A DNA stretch of 64,000 bases from Sphingopyxis sp. BSN-002 (GCF_022024275.1 NZ_CP091804.1:3614501-3678500), one strand, 5' to 3'. Counted from the stretch's first letter, positions 1 to 8,887 are shown. Made by a program: numbers and translations. Notes: generated by a model not told the origin, from the sequence alone.

Positions 1-1152
1 AATCAGGCTTTCCTCGTCGAGAGTGTCACGGGCATCGGCACGCTGAAGGCGATGGCGGTCGAACCCCAGATGCGCGACCGCTGGGAAAAGCTGTTTGCCG
101 GCTATACGAACACCGGCTTCGACGTCGCGAAACTCGCCAACTGGGGCAGCCATCTGATCCAGCTCGTCTCGAAACTGACGACGGTCGCGATCCTCTACTT
201 TGGCGCCAAGGCCGTGATCGCGGGCGACCTGACGGTTGGCGCGCTCGTCGCGTTCAACATGCTGTCGGGCCGGGTCGCTGCGCCGATCCTGCGGCTCTCG
301 CAATTGTGGCAGGATTTCCAGCAGGTGCGCATCTCGGTCGACCGGCTCGGCGACGTGCTGAACGCGCCCGCCGAGCCCGAGCATAATCCGAACCGCGCCA
401 GCCTGCCGCCGATCGCGGGCGCGATCCGCTTCGACAAGGTCCGCTTCCGTTACCGTCCCGATGCGCCCGAGGCGCTGCGCGGGGTCAGCCTCGACATCGC
501 GGCGGGCGAAATGCTGGGCATCGTCGGCCCGTCGGGATCGGGCAAATCGACGCTGACCAAACTCGTCCAGCGGCTCTACGTGCCCGAGCAGGGGCGCGTG
601 CTCGTCGACGGGGTCGATCTGGCGCTGGTCGATCCGCCGTGGCTTCGCCGCCAGGTCGGGGTGGTGCTACAGGAAAATATCCTCTTCAACCGCACAGTGC
701 GCGAGAATATCGCGCTCGGCGATCCGACGCGGCCGATGGAGGCCGTGATCGAGGCCGCGAAGCTCGCCGGCGCGCACGACTTCATCCTTGAACTCAATCA
801 CGGTTATGACACGGTGATCGACGAGCGCGGCGGCAATCTCTCAGGCGGGCAGCGCCAGCGCATGGCAATCGCGCGCGCGCTGATCAACGATCCGCGCATC
901 CTGATTCTCGACGAGGCGACCTCCGCGCTCGATGCCGAGAGCGAAGAGATCATCCAGCACAATCTCGCGAAGATCGCCACCGGCCGGACCGTGATCATCA
1001 TCGCGCACCGCTTGTCGGCCGTCCGTCAGTGCCATCGTATCATCACCGTGGAAGCGGGCGAGGTAACCGAGGCGGGCACCCATGCCGACCTGCTTCGCGC
1101 CGGCGGACGCTATGCCCAGCTTCATGCGAAACAGATGGGCGGCGTGCAATGA
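1..1152 (+). CDS. Type I secretion ABC exporter (HlyB/PrtD-like), 5' truncated by window edge
   Basis: The reading frame is open from the first base, so the gene begins outside the window. The visible part holds the end of the ABC transmembrane domain followed by a full nucleotide-binding domain: Walker [10 protein letters not shown], signature [15 protein letters not shown], Walker [13 protein letters not shown] and the H-loop IIAHRLS. It is the inner-membrane ATPase of a type I (one-step) protein secretion system, which drives export of RTX-type substrates. The stop overlaps the start of the HlyD-type gene (ATGA), so the two are translationally coupled. Family assignment is firm; the substrate is not shown here. 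The RTX protein encoded at 51-57 kb is one candidate, but it lies about 50 kb away. Confidence 0.93.
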   Translation, partial: NQAFLVESVTGIGTLKAMAVEPQMRDRWEKLFAGYTNTGFDVAKLANWGSHLIQLVSKLTTVAILYFGAKAVIAGDLTVGALVAFNMLSGRVAAPILRLSQLWQDFQQVRISVDRLGDVLNAPAEPEHNPNRASLPPIAGAIRFDKVRFRYRPDAPEALRGVSLDIAAGEMLGIVGPSGSGKSTLTKLVQRLYVPEQGRVLVDGVDLALVDPPWLRRQVGVVLQENILFNRTVRENIALGDPTRPMEAVIEAAKLAGAHDFILELNHGYDTVIDERGGNLSGGQRQRMAIARALINDPRILILDEATSALDAESEEIIQHNLAKIATGRTVIIIAHRLSAVRQCHRIITVEAGEVTEAGTHADLLRAGGRYAQLHAKQMGGVQ

Positions 1153-2606
1153 GCTGGCGCGACCGTTTCCCGGGCGTCGCCCGCCACCTGTCCATTCTCG
1201 GCGAAAGCTGGCGGCAACAGGACGAGGCTGACCGGCAGGCGCAGCCGCGAAGCGATCATGAATTCCTGCCCGCGGCGCTCGAAATCATGGAAAAGCCACC
1301 GAGCCCGGGCCTTCGCTGGCTGATGCTTTCGCTTTGCGGCCTGTTCGTCGTCGCGCTGATCTGGTCGATTGTAGGCCGCGTCGACGTCGTCGCGACCGCC
1401 AGCGGCAAGGTGGTCCCGTCGGGCAACGTCAAACAGATCCAGCCGATCGAGATCGGCTATGTCCGCGCGATCCACGTCACGAACGGCCAGCATGTCGAGG
1501 CGGGTCAACTGCTCGTCGAACTCGACCCGACGCTCGCGGGGGCCGAGGCCGAACAGGCGAGCAAGAGCCTGATGGGCGCCGAAGTCGATGCTGCACGCAA
1601 TGCTGCGCTGCTCGGGCACCTGAACGGCCGTTCGTCGCGCTTCGATGCGCCTTCGGGCACGCCGTCGGACATCGCGTCGACCCAGTCGCAATATGTCCGC
1701 TCCGCGATCACCGAATATGAAGGCGAACGCGCGAGCCTGACGCAGCAGCGTGCCGAAAAGGTCGCGGAGCTCGCGAGCGTCAATGCCGAGCTGGCGAAGC
1801 TCAGGAACACGCTGCCGATCGTCGAGCAACAGCTCGAGGCGCGACGCGAGCTCACCGAAAAGGGCTATTTCTCGAAGATCAAATTGCTCGAATATGAGCA
1901 GCTGAAGATCGAGCATGTCCAGAATATCGCCGTGCAGCAGGCGAACGCCACAAAGGCGCGCGCGACCATTGCCGATATCGACGCGCAGCTTGCGCGGTTG
2001 CGCGGGAGCTTCGGCAAGACGGCGGCAACCGACCTTGCCGAGAGTCAGGAGAAGACAGGGCTTGCGCGCGAAGAGGTCACCAAGTCGCAGCGCCGCGCCG
2101 CCTATCTGCAGCTGCGCGCACCGGTATCGGGTACCGTCCAGCAACTCGCGATCTCGACGGTTGGCGGCGTCGTTCAGCCTGCGCAAACGCTGATGATCAT
2201 CGTCCCCGACGACGCGACGCCGGTTGTCGAGGCGCGCATCCAGAACAAGGATATCGGCTTCATCCGCGAGGGCCAGAAGGTGCGCGTGAAGCTGGAGGCC
2301 TTTCCCTTCACCGACTATGGCATCGTCCCCGGCGTCGTCGAAAGCATCAGCCGCGACGCGGTCGACACGAGCGAACCCGGCGCCGCCGAGCAGCGCGACC
2401 GCAACGGCCGTACCGTCCAGCCGGGGCTCGTCTATACGACGCGCATCCGCCTGCTCAAGCGCACGATCCGTGCCGGGGGGCGCGACCTGCCGATCGGTCC
2501 GGGATTGGCGGTGCAGGCCGAGATCCGGACCGGCGACCGGCGGATCATCCAGTATCTGCTGTCGCCGGTCACCCAGGCGCTCGACGAGGCCGGGCGCGAG
2601 CGCTGA
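1149..2606 (+). CDS. HlyD family type I secretion periplasmic adaptor
   Basis: 485 residues starting at the ATG that overlaps the upstream stop codon by four bases. The order is a short cytoplasmic N-terminus, one membrane segment at about residues 57-78 ([20 protein letters not shown]), a lipoyl/barrel-sandwich half ([15 protein letters not shown]), a long coiled-coil rich in Glu, Ala and Gln (about 130-310), the second lipoyl half ([14 protein letters not shown]) and a C-terminal beta-barrel. Membrane fusion proteins of this type link the inner-membrane ABC exporter to a TolC-like outer-membrane channel. The length is normal for the family. No TolC gene is in the window. Confidence 0.93.
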   Translation: MSWRDRFPGVARHLSILGESWRQQDEADRQAQPRSDHEFLPAALEIMEKPPSPGLRWLMLSLCGLFVVALIWSIVGRVDVVATASGKVVPSGNVKQIQPIEIGYVRAIHVTNGQHVEAGQLLVELDPTLAGAEAEQASKSLMGAEVDAARNAALLGHLNGRSSRFDAPSGTPSDIASTQSQYVRSAITEYEGERASLTQQRAEKVAELASVNAELAKLRNTLPIVEQQLEARRELTEKGYFSKIKLLEYEQLKIEHVQNIAVQQANATKARATIADIDAQLARLRGSFGKTAATDLAESQEKTGLAREEVTKSQRRAAYLQLRAPVSGTVQQLAISTVGGVVQPAQTLMIIVPDDATPVVEARIQNKDIGFIREGQKVRVKLEAFPFTDYGIVPGVVESISRDAVDTSEPGAAEQRDRNGRTVQPGLVYTTRIRLLKRTIRAGGRDLPIGPGLAVQAEIRTGDRRIIQYLLSPVTQALDEAGRER

Positions 2607-2609
2607 CGA

Positions 2610-3710
2610 TCAGATCAGCGTTACGGCGAAGAGCAGTGCGATCCCGAAGCTGGTCAGCGTCGCCAGCATCACCGGCACCGTCGCGCGCCAGCCCATCTCG
2701 AGCAGCAGGTCGAGCCGCGTGCGCATCGCGGTCGCGGTTACCGCGAGAAGCAGCAGCGCCTTCGATCCGGTGAGCGCCCAGTCGCGCGCCGCTTCGGGGA
2801 TCGCGACGGCGCTGTTCAGCGTTACGACCGCCAGAAAGGCGACGATGAACCACGGCAGGGCGAGTCGGCGCCAGATTTGCGTGCTGCCGCCGCCTTCGGG
2901 CTTCAGAATCAGGCTCACCAGCGCCACCACCGGCGCGAGCAGGGCGACGCGCGCGAGTTTGACGATCGTCGCGCTCGCGCCAGCAGCATCGGAGAAGGCG
3001 TAGCCGCCACCGATCGCCTGCGCGACATCATGGATCGAGGCGCCGATCAGGAAGCCGGCCTGTTTGTCATTCAATCCGAACTCGCCCGCGAGCAGGGGGT
3101 AGATCGTCATAGCCAACGCGCTGGCGAGCGAGATGCCCACGAGCGTCAGCGCGAACTGGGCCTGCGACAATCGCTGCTTGCCGATCACCCCATAAAGCGC
3201 GAGCGCGGCGCTCGCGCCGCAGATCGCCGTTGCGCCGCCCGCGAGCAAGCCCGCATAAGGCGATTGTCCTGCGAACCGCGCGCCGAGTAACCCGGCGCCC
3301 ATCGTCAGCGCCATCACCACGAGCAGCGCGCCGAATGGTACCGGCCCCAGCACCGCGATCTGCGCAAAGGTTACCTGCAATCCCAGCACGACGATGCCGA
3401 AGCGCAGGAAGGTACGCGACGCGAAGTCGAGTCCGCGGTGCGTCGCCTCGTTCGCCGAGATGAAATTGAGCGACAGCCCCACGAGCAGGCCGAGCAGGAT
3501 GATCGGAAAGCCATAATGGTCGGACAGCCATGCCGCCGCCGCCGATCCAGCCGCGCAGGCCGCCAGACCCGGAAACAGGCTGCCCTTCGGCGCGGTTCCG
3601 GCCTTGACCTGCGCCAGATGCAGCTCGCCGAACAGGTCGCCACCGCTCGGCAGATTGTTCCAGTGCGCGTGGCGCATCGAGGTTCCGGCATCTCTGTCCA
3701 GCGTTGTCAT
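2610..3710 (-). CDS. yeiH: YeiH family putative sulfate/sulfite exporter
   Basis: 366-residue protein with about ten hydrophobic segments and the conserved UPF0324/YeiH patterns: LLVGLSLNF near residue 75, GATAICGASAALA near 160, and IGASIHDVAQAIGGGYA near 225. YeiH proteins are annotated as putative sulfate exporters; the activity is little studied. It lies head to head with the LacI regulator gene and convergent with hlyD (3 bp apart). In a locus that should release sulfite from a sulfonated sugar, removal of sulfite or sulfate is the obvious role (inference). A partial match to the LacI operator pattern covers the first codons. Translation could begin at the first ATG or at Met12. Confidence 0.85.
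   Translation of the reverse strand: MTTLDRDAGTSMRHAHWNNLPSGGDLFGELHLAQVKAGTAPKGSLFPGLAACAAGSAAAAWLSDHYGFPIILLGLLVGLSLNFISANEATHRGLDFASRTFLRFGIVVLGLQVTFAQIAVLGPVPFGALLVVMALTMGAGLLGARFAGQSPYAGLLAGGATAICGASAALALYGVIGKQRLSQAQFALTLVGISLASALAMTIYPLLAGEFGLNDKQAGFLIGASIHDVAQAIGGGYAFSDAAGASATIVKLARVALLAPVVALVSLILKPEGGGSTQIWRRLALPWFIVAFLAVVTLNSAVAIPEAARDWALTGSKALLLLAVTATAMRTRLDLLLEMGWRATVPVMLATLTSFGIALLFAVTLI
3696..3709 (-). promoter_or_regulatory. Possible degenerate LacI operator at the yeiH start
   Basis: The plus-strand bases GTCCAGCGTTGTCA match the locus operator pattern TGACA-NCG-NTGTCA in 11 of 14 positions. The right half (CGTTGTCA) is perfect and CAGCGTTGTC is identical to the site at 11639-11652. 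It covers the first codons of yeiH, so coding constraint could also explain it. This is the weakest of the four sites. Confidence 0.35.
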
Positions 3711-3858
3711 AGTGGCGCGTCATAATCCGGGGCAGGGGAGGCGCGCAAGGCTTCTCTTGCGGAACGGCGCGCGACGCGACTAAGCAGGACAATGATGGCC
3801 AGCAGGGGAGCGGAGCCGTGAAGTCGATTACCCTCGCCGGGACGGAGCGCGAGCGCGC

Positions 3859-4863
3859 ATGACCCGGGCGACGATCAAGGATGTCTCGCGCGTCGCCGGC
3901 GTGTCGATCAAGACCGTGTCGCGCGTGCTCAACAAGGAACGCTATGTCAGCGACGACATGCGGCAAAAGGTCGAGGAAGCTGTCGCACGCCTCAACTATC
4001 ACCCCAGCCAGGCGGCGCGCACGCTCGCCGGGAAACGCTCGTTCCAGATCGGGTTGATCCACGACAACCCCAGCCCCTATTATATCTTCAACATGCAGGC
4101 GGGGGTCGGGCAGCGGTGCCGCGAGGCCGACTTTCGCATGATCGTCCAGCCGTGCGACATCAATTCGCCCGGTCTCGTCGACGATATCGGCGCGCTGATC
4201 GACCAGGCGCAGCTCGACGGCATCATCATGACCCCGCCGGTGACCGACGTCGGCACCGCGCTCGCCGAATTGTTCCGCCGCAAGATTCCCGTCGTGCGCG
4301 TCCAGCCGGGCACCGACCTGACCGCGACTTCAGCGGTTTACATCGACAATGTGCAGGCGGCCGACGACATGACGGCGTACCTGATCTCGCTCGGCCATCG
4401 CCGCATCGGCTTCGTCACCGGGCATGGCAATTATTTCGCGAGCGGCCAGCGACTGACCGGATACCGGCAGGCGCTCCAGCGCGCCGGGATAGGCTTCGAC
4501 GCCGCGTTGGTCTTTCCGGGGCAGTTTGATTTCCAGTCGGGGACCGCCGCGGCCGAAGCGCTGCTCGCACTCGACCAGCCGCCGACCGCGATCTTCGCGA
4601 GCAGCGACGATATGGCCGCGGGCGTCCTCGCCGCGGCGCACCGGCTCGGCGTTGCGGTGCCGGACCAGCTCTCGGTCGCGGGTTTCGACGACACCGACCT
4701 CGCGCAGGTCGTCTGGCCGTCGCTGACCACGATCCACCAACCGATCCGCGACCTCGGCTACGCCGCCGCCGACCTGCTGCTCGAATTTGGCGAGACGATC
4801 GAGCGACGGCAATTGCCGCACAAACTGGTCGTGCGCGGTTCGACGGCGGCGCCGAAAGGCTGA
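3859..4863 (+). CDS. LacI family transcriptional regulator
   Basis: 334 residues. The N-terminal helix-turn-helix (residues 4-25, TIKDVSRVAGVSIKTVSRVLN) is followed by the hinge region (YHPSQAARTLAGKRS) and a periplasmic-binding-protein-like effector domain ending at PHKLVVRGSTA. Members repress catabolic genes and are released by a sugar ligand. It sits between a YeiH exporter and the MFS/reductase/monooxygenase genes, and palindromes with a CG centre, typical of LacI operators, occur upstream of neighbouring units (5475, 6828, 11639, weaker at 3696). It is therefore probably the local regulator of sulfoquinovose use (inference). A 14-codon open frame starting with GTG at 3820 runs into its ATG and may be a coupling leader; this is weak. 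Confidence 0.92.
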   Translation: MTRATIKDVSRVAGVSIKTVSRVLNKERYVSDDMRQKVEEAVARLNYHPSQAARTLAGKRSFQIGLIHDNPSPYYIFNMQAGVGQRCREADFRMIVQPCDINSPGLVDDIGALIDQAQLDGIIMTPPVTDVGTALAELFRRKIPVVRVQPGTDLTATSAVYIDNVQAADDMTAYLISLGHRRIGFVTGHGNYFASGQRLTGYRQALQRAGIGFDAALVFPGQFDFQSGTAAAEALLALDQPPTAIFASSDDMAAGVLAAAHRLGVAVPDQLSVAGFDDTDLAQVVWPSLTTIHQPIRDLGYAAADLLLEFGETIERRQLPHKLVVRGSTAAPKG

Positions 4864-4892
4864 AAACGACCGGCAGCTGCCGTCTCTTTTAT

Positions 4893-4982
4893 CGTCACCC
4901 CGGACTTGATCCGGGGTCCCGCTTGAGATCGAACGCAATCTACGCGTCAAAAAGCGGGATCCCGGACCAAGTCCGGGATGAA
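4893..4982. repeat. Long palindromic repeat, copy 1 of 3
   Basis: Two arms face each other: 4894-4924 and 4951-4981. Each arm is itself a short hairpin (CCCCGGA-CTTGA-TCCGGGG and ATCCCGGA-CCAAG-TCCGGGAT), and the arms are near-perfect reverse complements. The same design recurs at 8811-8887 and 11521-11598. Such CCCGG-CTTGA-type palindromes are dispersed widely in sphingomonad and other alphaproteobacterial genomes. This copy lies between the LacI gene and the next small gene. Confidence 0.85.
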
Positions 4983-5036
4983 GAAGGACCGGTTGCCGAC
5001 GTTGCGGTTAATCCCGATCATAGTTATCCTCGCAAC

Positions 5037-5417
5037 ATGACGGATAATCAGCCATTCCCGCACGTTTCTCTTGCCAATCCGGACAAGCGAGAAGAGCTCA
5101 TTCTGTATCTCCAAGAGTTGGCGGCTGAATATCCGGAAGAACTTTGGCGCAAGGAGCGCGAGCAAGGCCTGGTGTCAGACATCGATCAGATTTTTCATTT
5201 CTTTTTCGACGACAATGATTTTGACGAAGGTGCGGTGGGTTATAGTCTTTTGGATGTGAACGAAGCCAAGGTCATTGATGAGGTGAAGGCCTTGCTTGAC
5301 GCGATGTTTATGGACCTACCCAAGGGAGATGACGCGGCATTCGTCAGTCATCATTTATGGCCACGCCTGCGTGCTAAGGCGCAAGAAGCACAATCTGCTT
5401 TCGAAGCGCGGAGCTAA
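5037..5417 (+). CDS. Small hypothetical protein, possibly SCO4402-like
   Basis: 126 residues from ATG 5037; a longer in-frame start would read through the palindromic repeat and is rejected. The protein is acidic and probably soluble, with a central DIDQIFHFFFDDNDF stretch and a following YSLLDVNEAKVIDEVKALLDAMF helix. This resembles the SCO4402-type small protein family as I recall it; function unknown. Codon use is visibly less GC-rich than that of the neighbouring genes, which suggests separate acquisition. It interrupts the otherwise catabolic gene order. Confidence 0.7.
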   Translation: MTDNQPFPHVSLANPDKREELILYLQELAAEYPEELWRKEREQGLVSDIDQIFHFFFDDNDFDEGAVGYSLLDVNEAKVIDEVKALLDAMFMDLPKGDDAAFVSHHLWPRLRAKAQEAQSAFEARS

Positions 5418-5474
5418 ACCTCCCTTCATCACCCCATTTTCGACATAGCGAAAAAACGTCTGTCTTTTCCGATA

Positions 5475-5488
5475 TGACAACGTTATCT
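5475..5488 (+). promoter_or_regulatory. Putative LacI operator upstream of the MFS transporter
   Basis: TGACAACGTTATCT, centred on CG, is a near-perfect dyad (5 of 7 paired positions) preceded by ATA, as in the other two sites. It lies 37 bp before the transporter start codon, where a repressor would block transcription. It shares ATATGACA(A/G)CG with the sites at 6828 and 11639. Confidence 0.65.
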
Positions 5489-5524
5489 CATCTGCACGAC
5501 AGATAGATTCGGGGAGAGACGATC

Positions 5525-6778
5525 TTGGCGCAAATCGCCGATAAACGCCGCTGGCTCGTGGTGGGGCTCGTCTTCATCGCGATCGTCCTCAACTATGTCG
5601 ACCGCCAGATCCTCGCGCTGTTGAAGCCGACGCTCCAGCTCGAATTCGACTGGACCGACCGCGATTACAGCCACATGGCCTCGGCCTTCCAGTTCGCCGC
5701 CGCGCTCGCCTTCCTCGGCACCGGCTGGTTCATCGACAAGGTCGGCCTGCGCTGGGGCTTCGCGATCGGCGTCGGCGTGTGGAGCCTCGCGGGCATGGCG
5801 CACGCCTTCGCCTCGACCGTCTCGGGTTTCGTCGCCTCGCGCGCCCTCCTTGGTGCGGCGGAGTCGATCGGCACTCCCGCTGCGGTGAAGACTGCGGCGA
5901 CCTATTTCAATGCGAAGGAGCGAAGTTTCGTCCTCGGACTCGGCGGCATTGCGCCGAATGTCGGCGCGATCCTGACGCCCTTGCTGATCCCGTTGATGGC
6001 GCTGATGTGGGGCTGGCAGGCGACCTTCCTGATCGCCGGCGGCCTCGGGCTCGTCTGGGTCGTCGTGTGGCTGATGGTGCGCATTCCGGAGCAACCCAAC
6101 GCCGCGCGCGATGCCGCCGCGCCGAAAATTGCGTGGGCCAGCCTGCTCCGCGATCGCCGTCAATGGGCGATCATCCTCGGGAAAGCGCTCACCGATCAGG
6201 TCTGGTGGTTCCTGCTCTTCTTCATGCCCGACCTGTTCCACCGCGTCTTCGGCCTGACGCAGGGCACGCTGGGTCTGCCCGTCGCGTTCGTCTATCTGAT
6301 GGCCGCGCTCGGCGGCATCACCGGCGGTTATCTCCCGTCCTACCTGATGGGCCGCCGCGGCTGGAGCGTGAACGCCGCGCGCAAGACCACGATGCTTATC
6401 TATGCGCTGCTGATCCTACCGGTGCCGCTTCTCGTCGGTGTCGACAGCGCGTGGGTCGCGGCGATGATTCTCGGCCTCGCGCTCTTCGCGCATCAGGGTT
6501 TTTCGACCAATCTCTTCGGGCTCACCACCGACGTTTTCCCCGCGCGCATCGTTGGCTCGGCAATCGGGATTGGCGCCTTCGCCGGCAATCTGTCGGGCAT
6601 GGCGATGATCGAGTTCGCGGGCTGGTCGCTCGACACGGGCAGGGGGTATCTGCCGATGATGCTCGTCTGCGCCGTCACCTATCTCGTCGCGCTCGCCGCG
6701 ATCCACCTCATCCTGCCGCGCATCGTCGCGGTCGATGAGGAACCGGATGACGATGCCGGCCCGATATTGGCCCACTGA
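5525..6778 (+). CDS. MFS transporter, hexuronate/anion-sugar (ExuT-like) type; candidate sulfoquinovose importer
   Basis: 417 residues with about 12 membrane segments. The start is TTG at 5525, placed six bases after a GGGGAGAG ribosome-binding site. The N-terminal YVDRQILALLKPTLQ and the later AAESIGTPAAVKTAATYF motif are typical of the anion:cation symporter family that includes ExuT and other sugar-acid carriers. It is followed by the aldo/keto reductase and the SmoC-like monooxygenase on the same strand, and preceded by a LacI-type operator. It probably carries sulfoquinovose or its glycoside across the inner membrane (inference); an uncharged or uronic sugar is the main alternative. Confidence 0.88.
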   Translation: MAQIADKRRWLVVGLVFIAIVLNYVDRQILALLKPTLQLEFDWTDRDYSHMASAFQFAAALAFLGTGWFIDKVGLRWGFAIGVGVWSLAGMAHAFASTVSGFVASRALLGAAESIGTPAAVKTAATYFNAKERSFVLGLGGIAPNVGAILTPLLIPLMALMWGWQATFLIAGGLGLVWVVVWLMVRIPEQPNAARDAAAPKIAWASLLRDRRQWAIILGKALTDQVWWFLLFFMPDLFHRVFGLTQGTLGLPVAFVYLMAALGGITGGYLPSYLMGRRGWSVNAARKTTMLIYALLILPVPLLVGVDSAWVAAMILGLALFAHQGFSTNLFGLTTDVFPARIVGSAIGIGAFAGNLSGMAMIEFAGWSLDTGRGYLPMMLVCAVTYLVALAAIHLILPRIVAVDEEPDDDAGPILAH

Positions 6779-6827
6779 CCCGACCGCATGCGAAAGCCGC
6801 TTCACTCGTTCCGACTTATGGAGTATA

Positions 6828-6841
6828 TGACAGCGATGTCA
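6828..6841 (+). promoter_or_regulatory. Putative LacI operator overlapping the reductase start
   Basis: TGACAGCGATGTCA has perfect 5-bp arms (TGACA/TGTCA) around a GCGA centre and is preceded by ATA. It is the most symmetric of the copies. It overlaps the likely start codon region of the aldo/keto reductase (ATG 6827 or 6836), so a bound repressor would block elongation or initiation. Coding for Met-Thr-Ala-Met-Ser could produce part of the pattern by chance. Confidence 0.55.
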
Positions 6842-7738
6842 GATTTTCTTCCCGCTCCCGCCAACGTGACCATCGCCGGTCATGAGGTTTCGCCCATCGC
6901 CTGGGGCATGTGGCGCTTCGCCGGTGCCGACGTCGCCACCGCCCGCGCGCGCATCGACGCCGCGTTCGAAACCGGCGTCACGCTGTTCGACACCGCCGAC
7001 ATCTACGGCTGCGACACGCCGGGAGGTTTCGGCTCGGCCGAGGCTCTCCTCGGCGATGTCTTCGCCGAAGCCCCGGGGCTCCGCGACAGGATGGTCCTCG
7101 CGACCAAGGGCGGGATCATCCTCGGCGTGCCTTACGACAGCAGTCCCGCTTACCTCACCTCGGCGATCGACATCTCGCTGCAGCGTCTGCGTACCGACCA
7201 TGTCGAGCTGTGGCAGATCCACCGTCCCGACCTGCTCACCCACCCGCAGGAAATTGCGCGCGGGCTCGAGGATGCGCACCGCGCGGGCAAGATCGGCGCG
7301 ATCGGCGTCTCGAACTTCACGCCCGCGCAGGCTGCGGCGCTCGCCAAATTCCTGCCCGTTCCGGTGGTCAGCCATCAAAGCGAGTTTTCGCCGCTGCACC
7401 TGGACCCGCTCTTCGACGGCATCTTCGACCAGTCGATGGCCGAGGGAATGAGCTTCCTCGCCTGGTCGCCGCTCGGCGGCGGCCGGCTCGGCGATCCGGC
7501 CGACGAGCGCACGCGCGCAGTCGCCGGACTGCTCGACACAAAGGCCGACGAATATGGCGTCTCGCGCGCCGCCGCGACTTACAGCTGGGTGATGGCGCAT
7601 CCCGCGCACCCGATTCCGATTGTCGGCACGCAGAACGTCGAGCGCATCAGGGAAATTCCGCAGGCCTTCGCCCCGCGCTGGACGCGCGCCGAATGGTACG
7701 CGGTGCTGCAAACATCGATGGGGGAGAAACTGCCATGA
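6836..7738 (+). CDS. Aldo/keto reductase, SmoB-like (6-oxo-glucose reductase candidate)
   Basis: 300 residues from ATG 6836; ATG 6827 adds three residues and is also possible. The aldo/keto reductase tetrad is present: Asp and Tyr in DTADIYG, Lys in ATKGG and His in IHRPD. GVSNF, AWSPLGGG and the C-terminal VGTQNVERI NADP-binding stretch follow. The GMWRF start and the IHRPDLL/AWSPLGGG pattern are those of the YdhF/SmoB branch as I recall it. In the known Agrobacterium sulfoquinovose monooxygenase pathway, SmoB reduces 6-oxo-glucose to glucose with NADPH. Its stop overlaps the monooxygenase start (ATGA), matching the SmoB/SmoC pairing. Confidence 0.85.
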   Translation: MSDFLPAPANVTIAGHEVSPIAWGMWRFAGADVATARARIDAAFETGVTLFDTADIYGCDTPGGFGSAEALLGDVFAEAPGLRDRMVLATKGGIILGVPYDSSPAYLTSAIDISLQRLRTDHVELWQIHRPDLLTHPQEIARGLEDAHRAGKIGAIGVSNFTPAQAAALAKFLPVPVVSHQSEFSPLHLDPLFDGIFDQSMAEGMSFLAWSPLGGGRLGDPADERTRAVAGLLDTKADEYGVSRAAATYSWVMAHPAHPIPIVGTQNVERIREIPQAFAPRWTRAEWYAVLQTSMGEKLP

Positions 7739-8802
7739 CCGACCGCTCGTGCGAGGTTAGCTGGTTTTCGGCGCTCTGCGACGACGACTATGAATTTCTG
7801 GGCGTTCCAGACCCGATGCTCAAATCGAGCTGGGAACATTGTCGCGACATCGTGGTCCAGGCCGACACCCTCGGGTTCGACAACATCCTGCTCCCGTCGG
7901 GCTACGCACTCGGCATCGACACCACCGCCTTCGCCGCGGCGATCGCGACGATGGTCAAGAACATCCACCTGCTGATGGCGGTGCGTATCGGCGAAAGCTG
8001 GCCGCCGCAGCTCGCGCGCCAGATCGCGACGATCGACCAGATTCTCGGCGGCCGCCTGACGGTCAACATCATCTCGTCGGACATGCCGGGCGAGACGATG
8101 GATTCCGAGCCGCGCTACCGCCGCACGGTCGAGGCGATGCATATCCTCAAGACCCTGCTCAACGGCGAGGCGCTCGACCACGATGGCGAGTTCTGGAAGC
8201 TGCAGGTCGCGCCCGCGCGCGTCGGCACCGTGTCGGGCAAAGCGCCGCCGCTTTACTTCGGAGGACTGTCGCCCGCCGCGCGCGACGCTGCCGCAAAGGG
8301 CTGCGACGTCTTCCTGATGTGGCCCGACCGCGAAGAGGTGGTGAAGGAAATCATCGCCGACATGACCGCGCGCGCCGCCGCTTACGGCCGCACGCTCAAA
8401 TTCGGCTACCGCGCGCATATGATCGTGCGCGACACCGAAAGCGAGGCGCGCACTGCCGCCAACCGCCTGCTCTCGAAACTCGACGCCGCCAAGGGCGCGG
8501 AGATCAAGGCCAAGTCGCTCGATTCGCAGTCCTTTGGCGTCAACGCGCAGGTCGCCTTGCGCGAAGCTGCCTCCGACGACGGCTATGTCGAGGACAATCT
8601 GTGGACCGGCGTCGGCCGCGCCCGCTCGGGCTGCGGCGCCGCGATCGTCGGCGACCCCGACCAGGTGCTCGCGAAGCTGAACCGCTACCAGGATATGGGC
8701 ATCGAAGCCTTCATCCTCTCGGGCTACCCGCACGCTGCCGAAGCCGATCTCTTCGCGCGCCATGTGCTGCCCAAGATGAAGCACGGGCCGCTGGAGGTCT
8801 GA
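7735..8802 (+). CDS. LLM-class FMNH2-dependent monooxygenase, SmoC-like (sulfoquinovose monooxygenase candidate)
   Basis: 355 residues; ATG at 7735 overlaps the reductase stop. It is a luciferase-like TIM barrel of the alkanesulfonate monooxygenase (SsuD) branch, with VSWFSALCDDDYEFLGV, LLPSGYALGIDTTAF, ARQIATIDQILGGRLTVNI and the C-terminal GRARSGCGAAIVGDPDQV. SsuD-type enzymes cleave C-S bonds of sulfonates with FMNH2 and O2 and release sulfite. The pairing with an SmoB-like reductase and the sulfoquinovosidase 9 kb away point to sulfoquinovose as substrate (inference, strong). It needs a separate flavin reductase, which is not adjacent; the FMN reductase at 27365 is one candidate. A simple alkanesulfonate monooxygenase is the alternative. 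Confidence 0.85.
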   Translation: MTDRSCEVSWFSALCDDDYEFLGVPDPMLKSSWEHCRDIVVQADTLGFDNILLPSGYALGIDTTAFAAAIATMVKNIHLLMAVRIGESWPPQLARQIATIDQILGGRLTVNIISSDMPGETMDSEPRYRRTVEAMHILKTLLNGEALDHDGEFWKLQVAPARVGTVSGKAPPLYFGGLSPAARDAAAKGCDVFLMWPDREEVVKEIIADMTARAAAYGRTLKFGYRAHMIVRDTESEARTAANRLLSKLDAAKGAEIKAKSLDSQSFGVNAQVALREAASDDGYVEDNLWTGVGRARSGCGAAIVGDPDQVLAKLNRYQDMGIEAFILSGYPHAAEADLFARHVLPKMKHGPLEV

Positions 8803-8810
8803 GCCTGCTC

Positions 8811-8887
8811 GTCACCCGGGGCTTGACCCGGAGGGGCTGCCTTTTTCTTGAAGGAACAGGCGGATCCCGGATCAAGTCGGGGATGAC
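8811..8887. repeat. Long palindromic repeat, copy 2 of 3
   Basis: The left arm starts GTCACCCGGGGCTTGACCCG and the right arm ends near GATCAAGTCGGGGATGAC, with a T-rich centre (CTTTTTCTTG). It has the same architecture as 4893-4982. It lies between convergent genes, where it could act as a bidirectional terminator. The rest of the 8803-8993 gap shows no gene. Confidence 0.85.

Noticed and set aside
4923..5036. Upstream extension of the small gene at 5037
   Set aside because: The added residues (GIPDQVRDE) are translation of the palindromic repeat, a common artefact, and the ATG at 5037 begins normal coding sequence.
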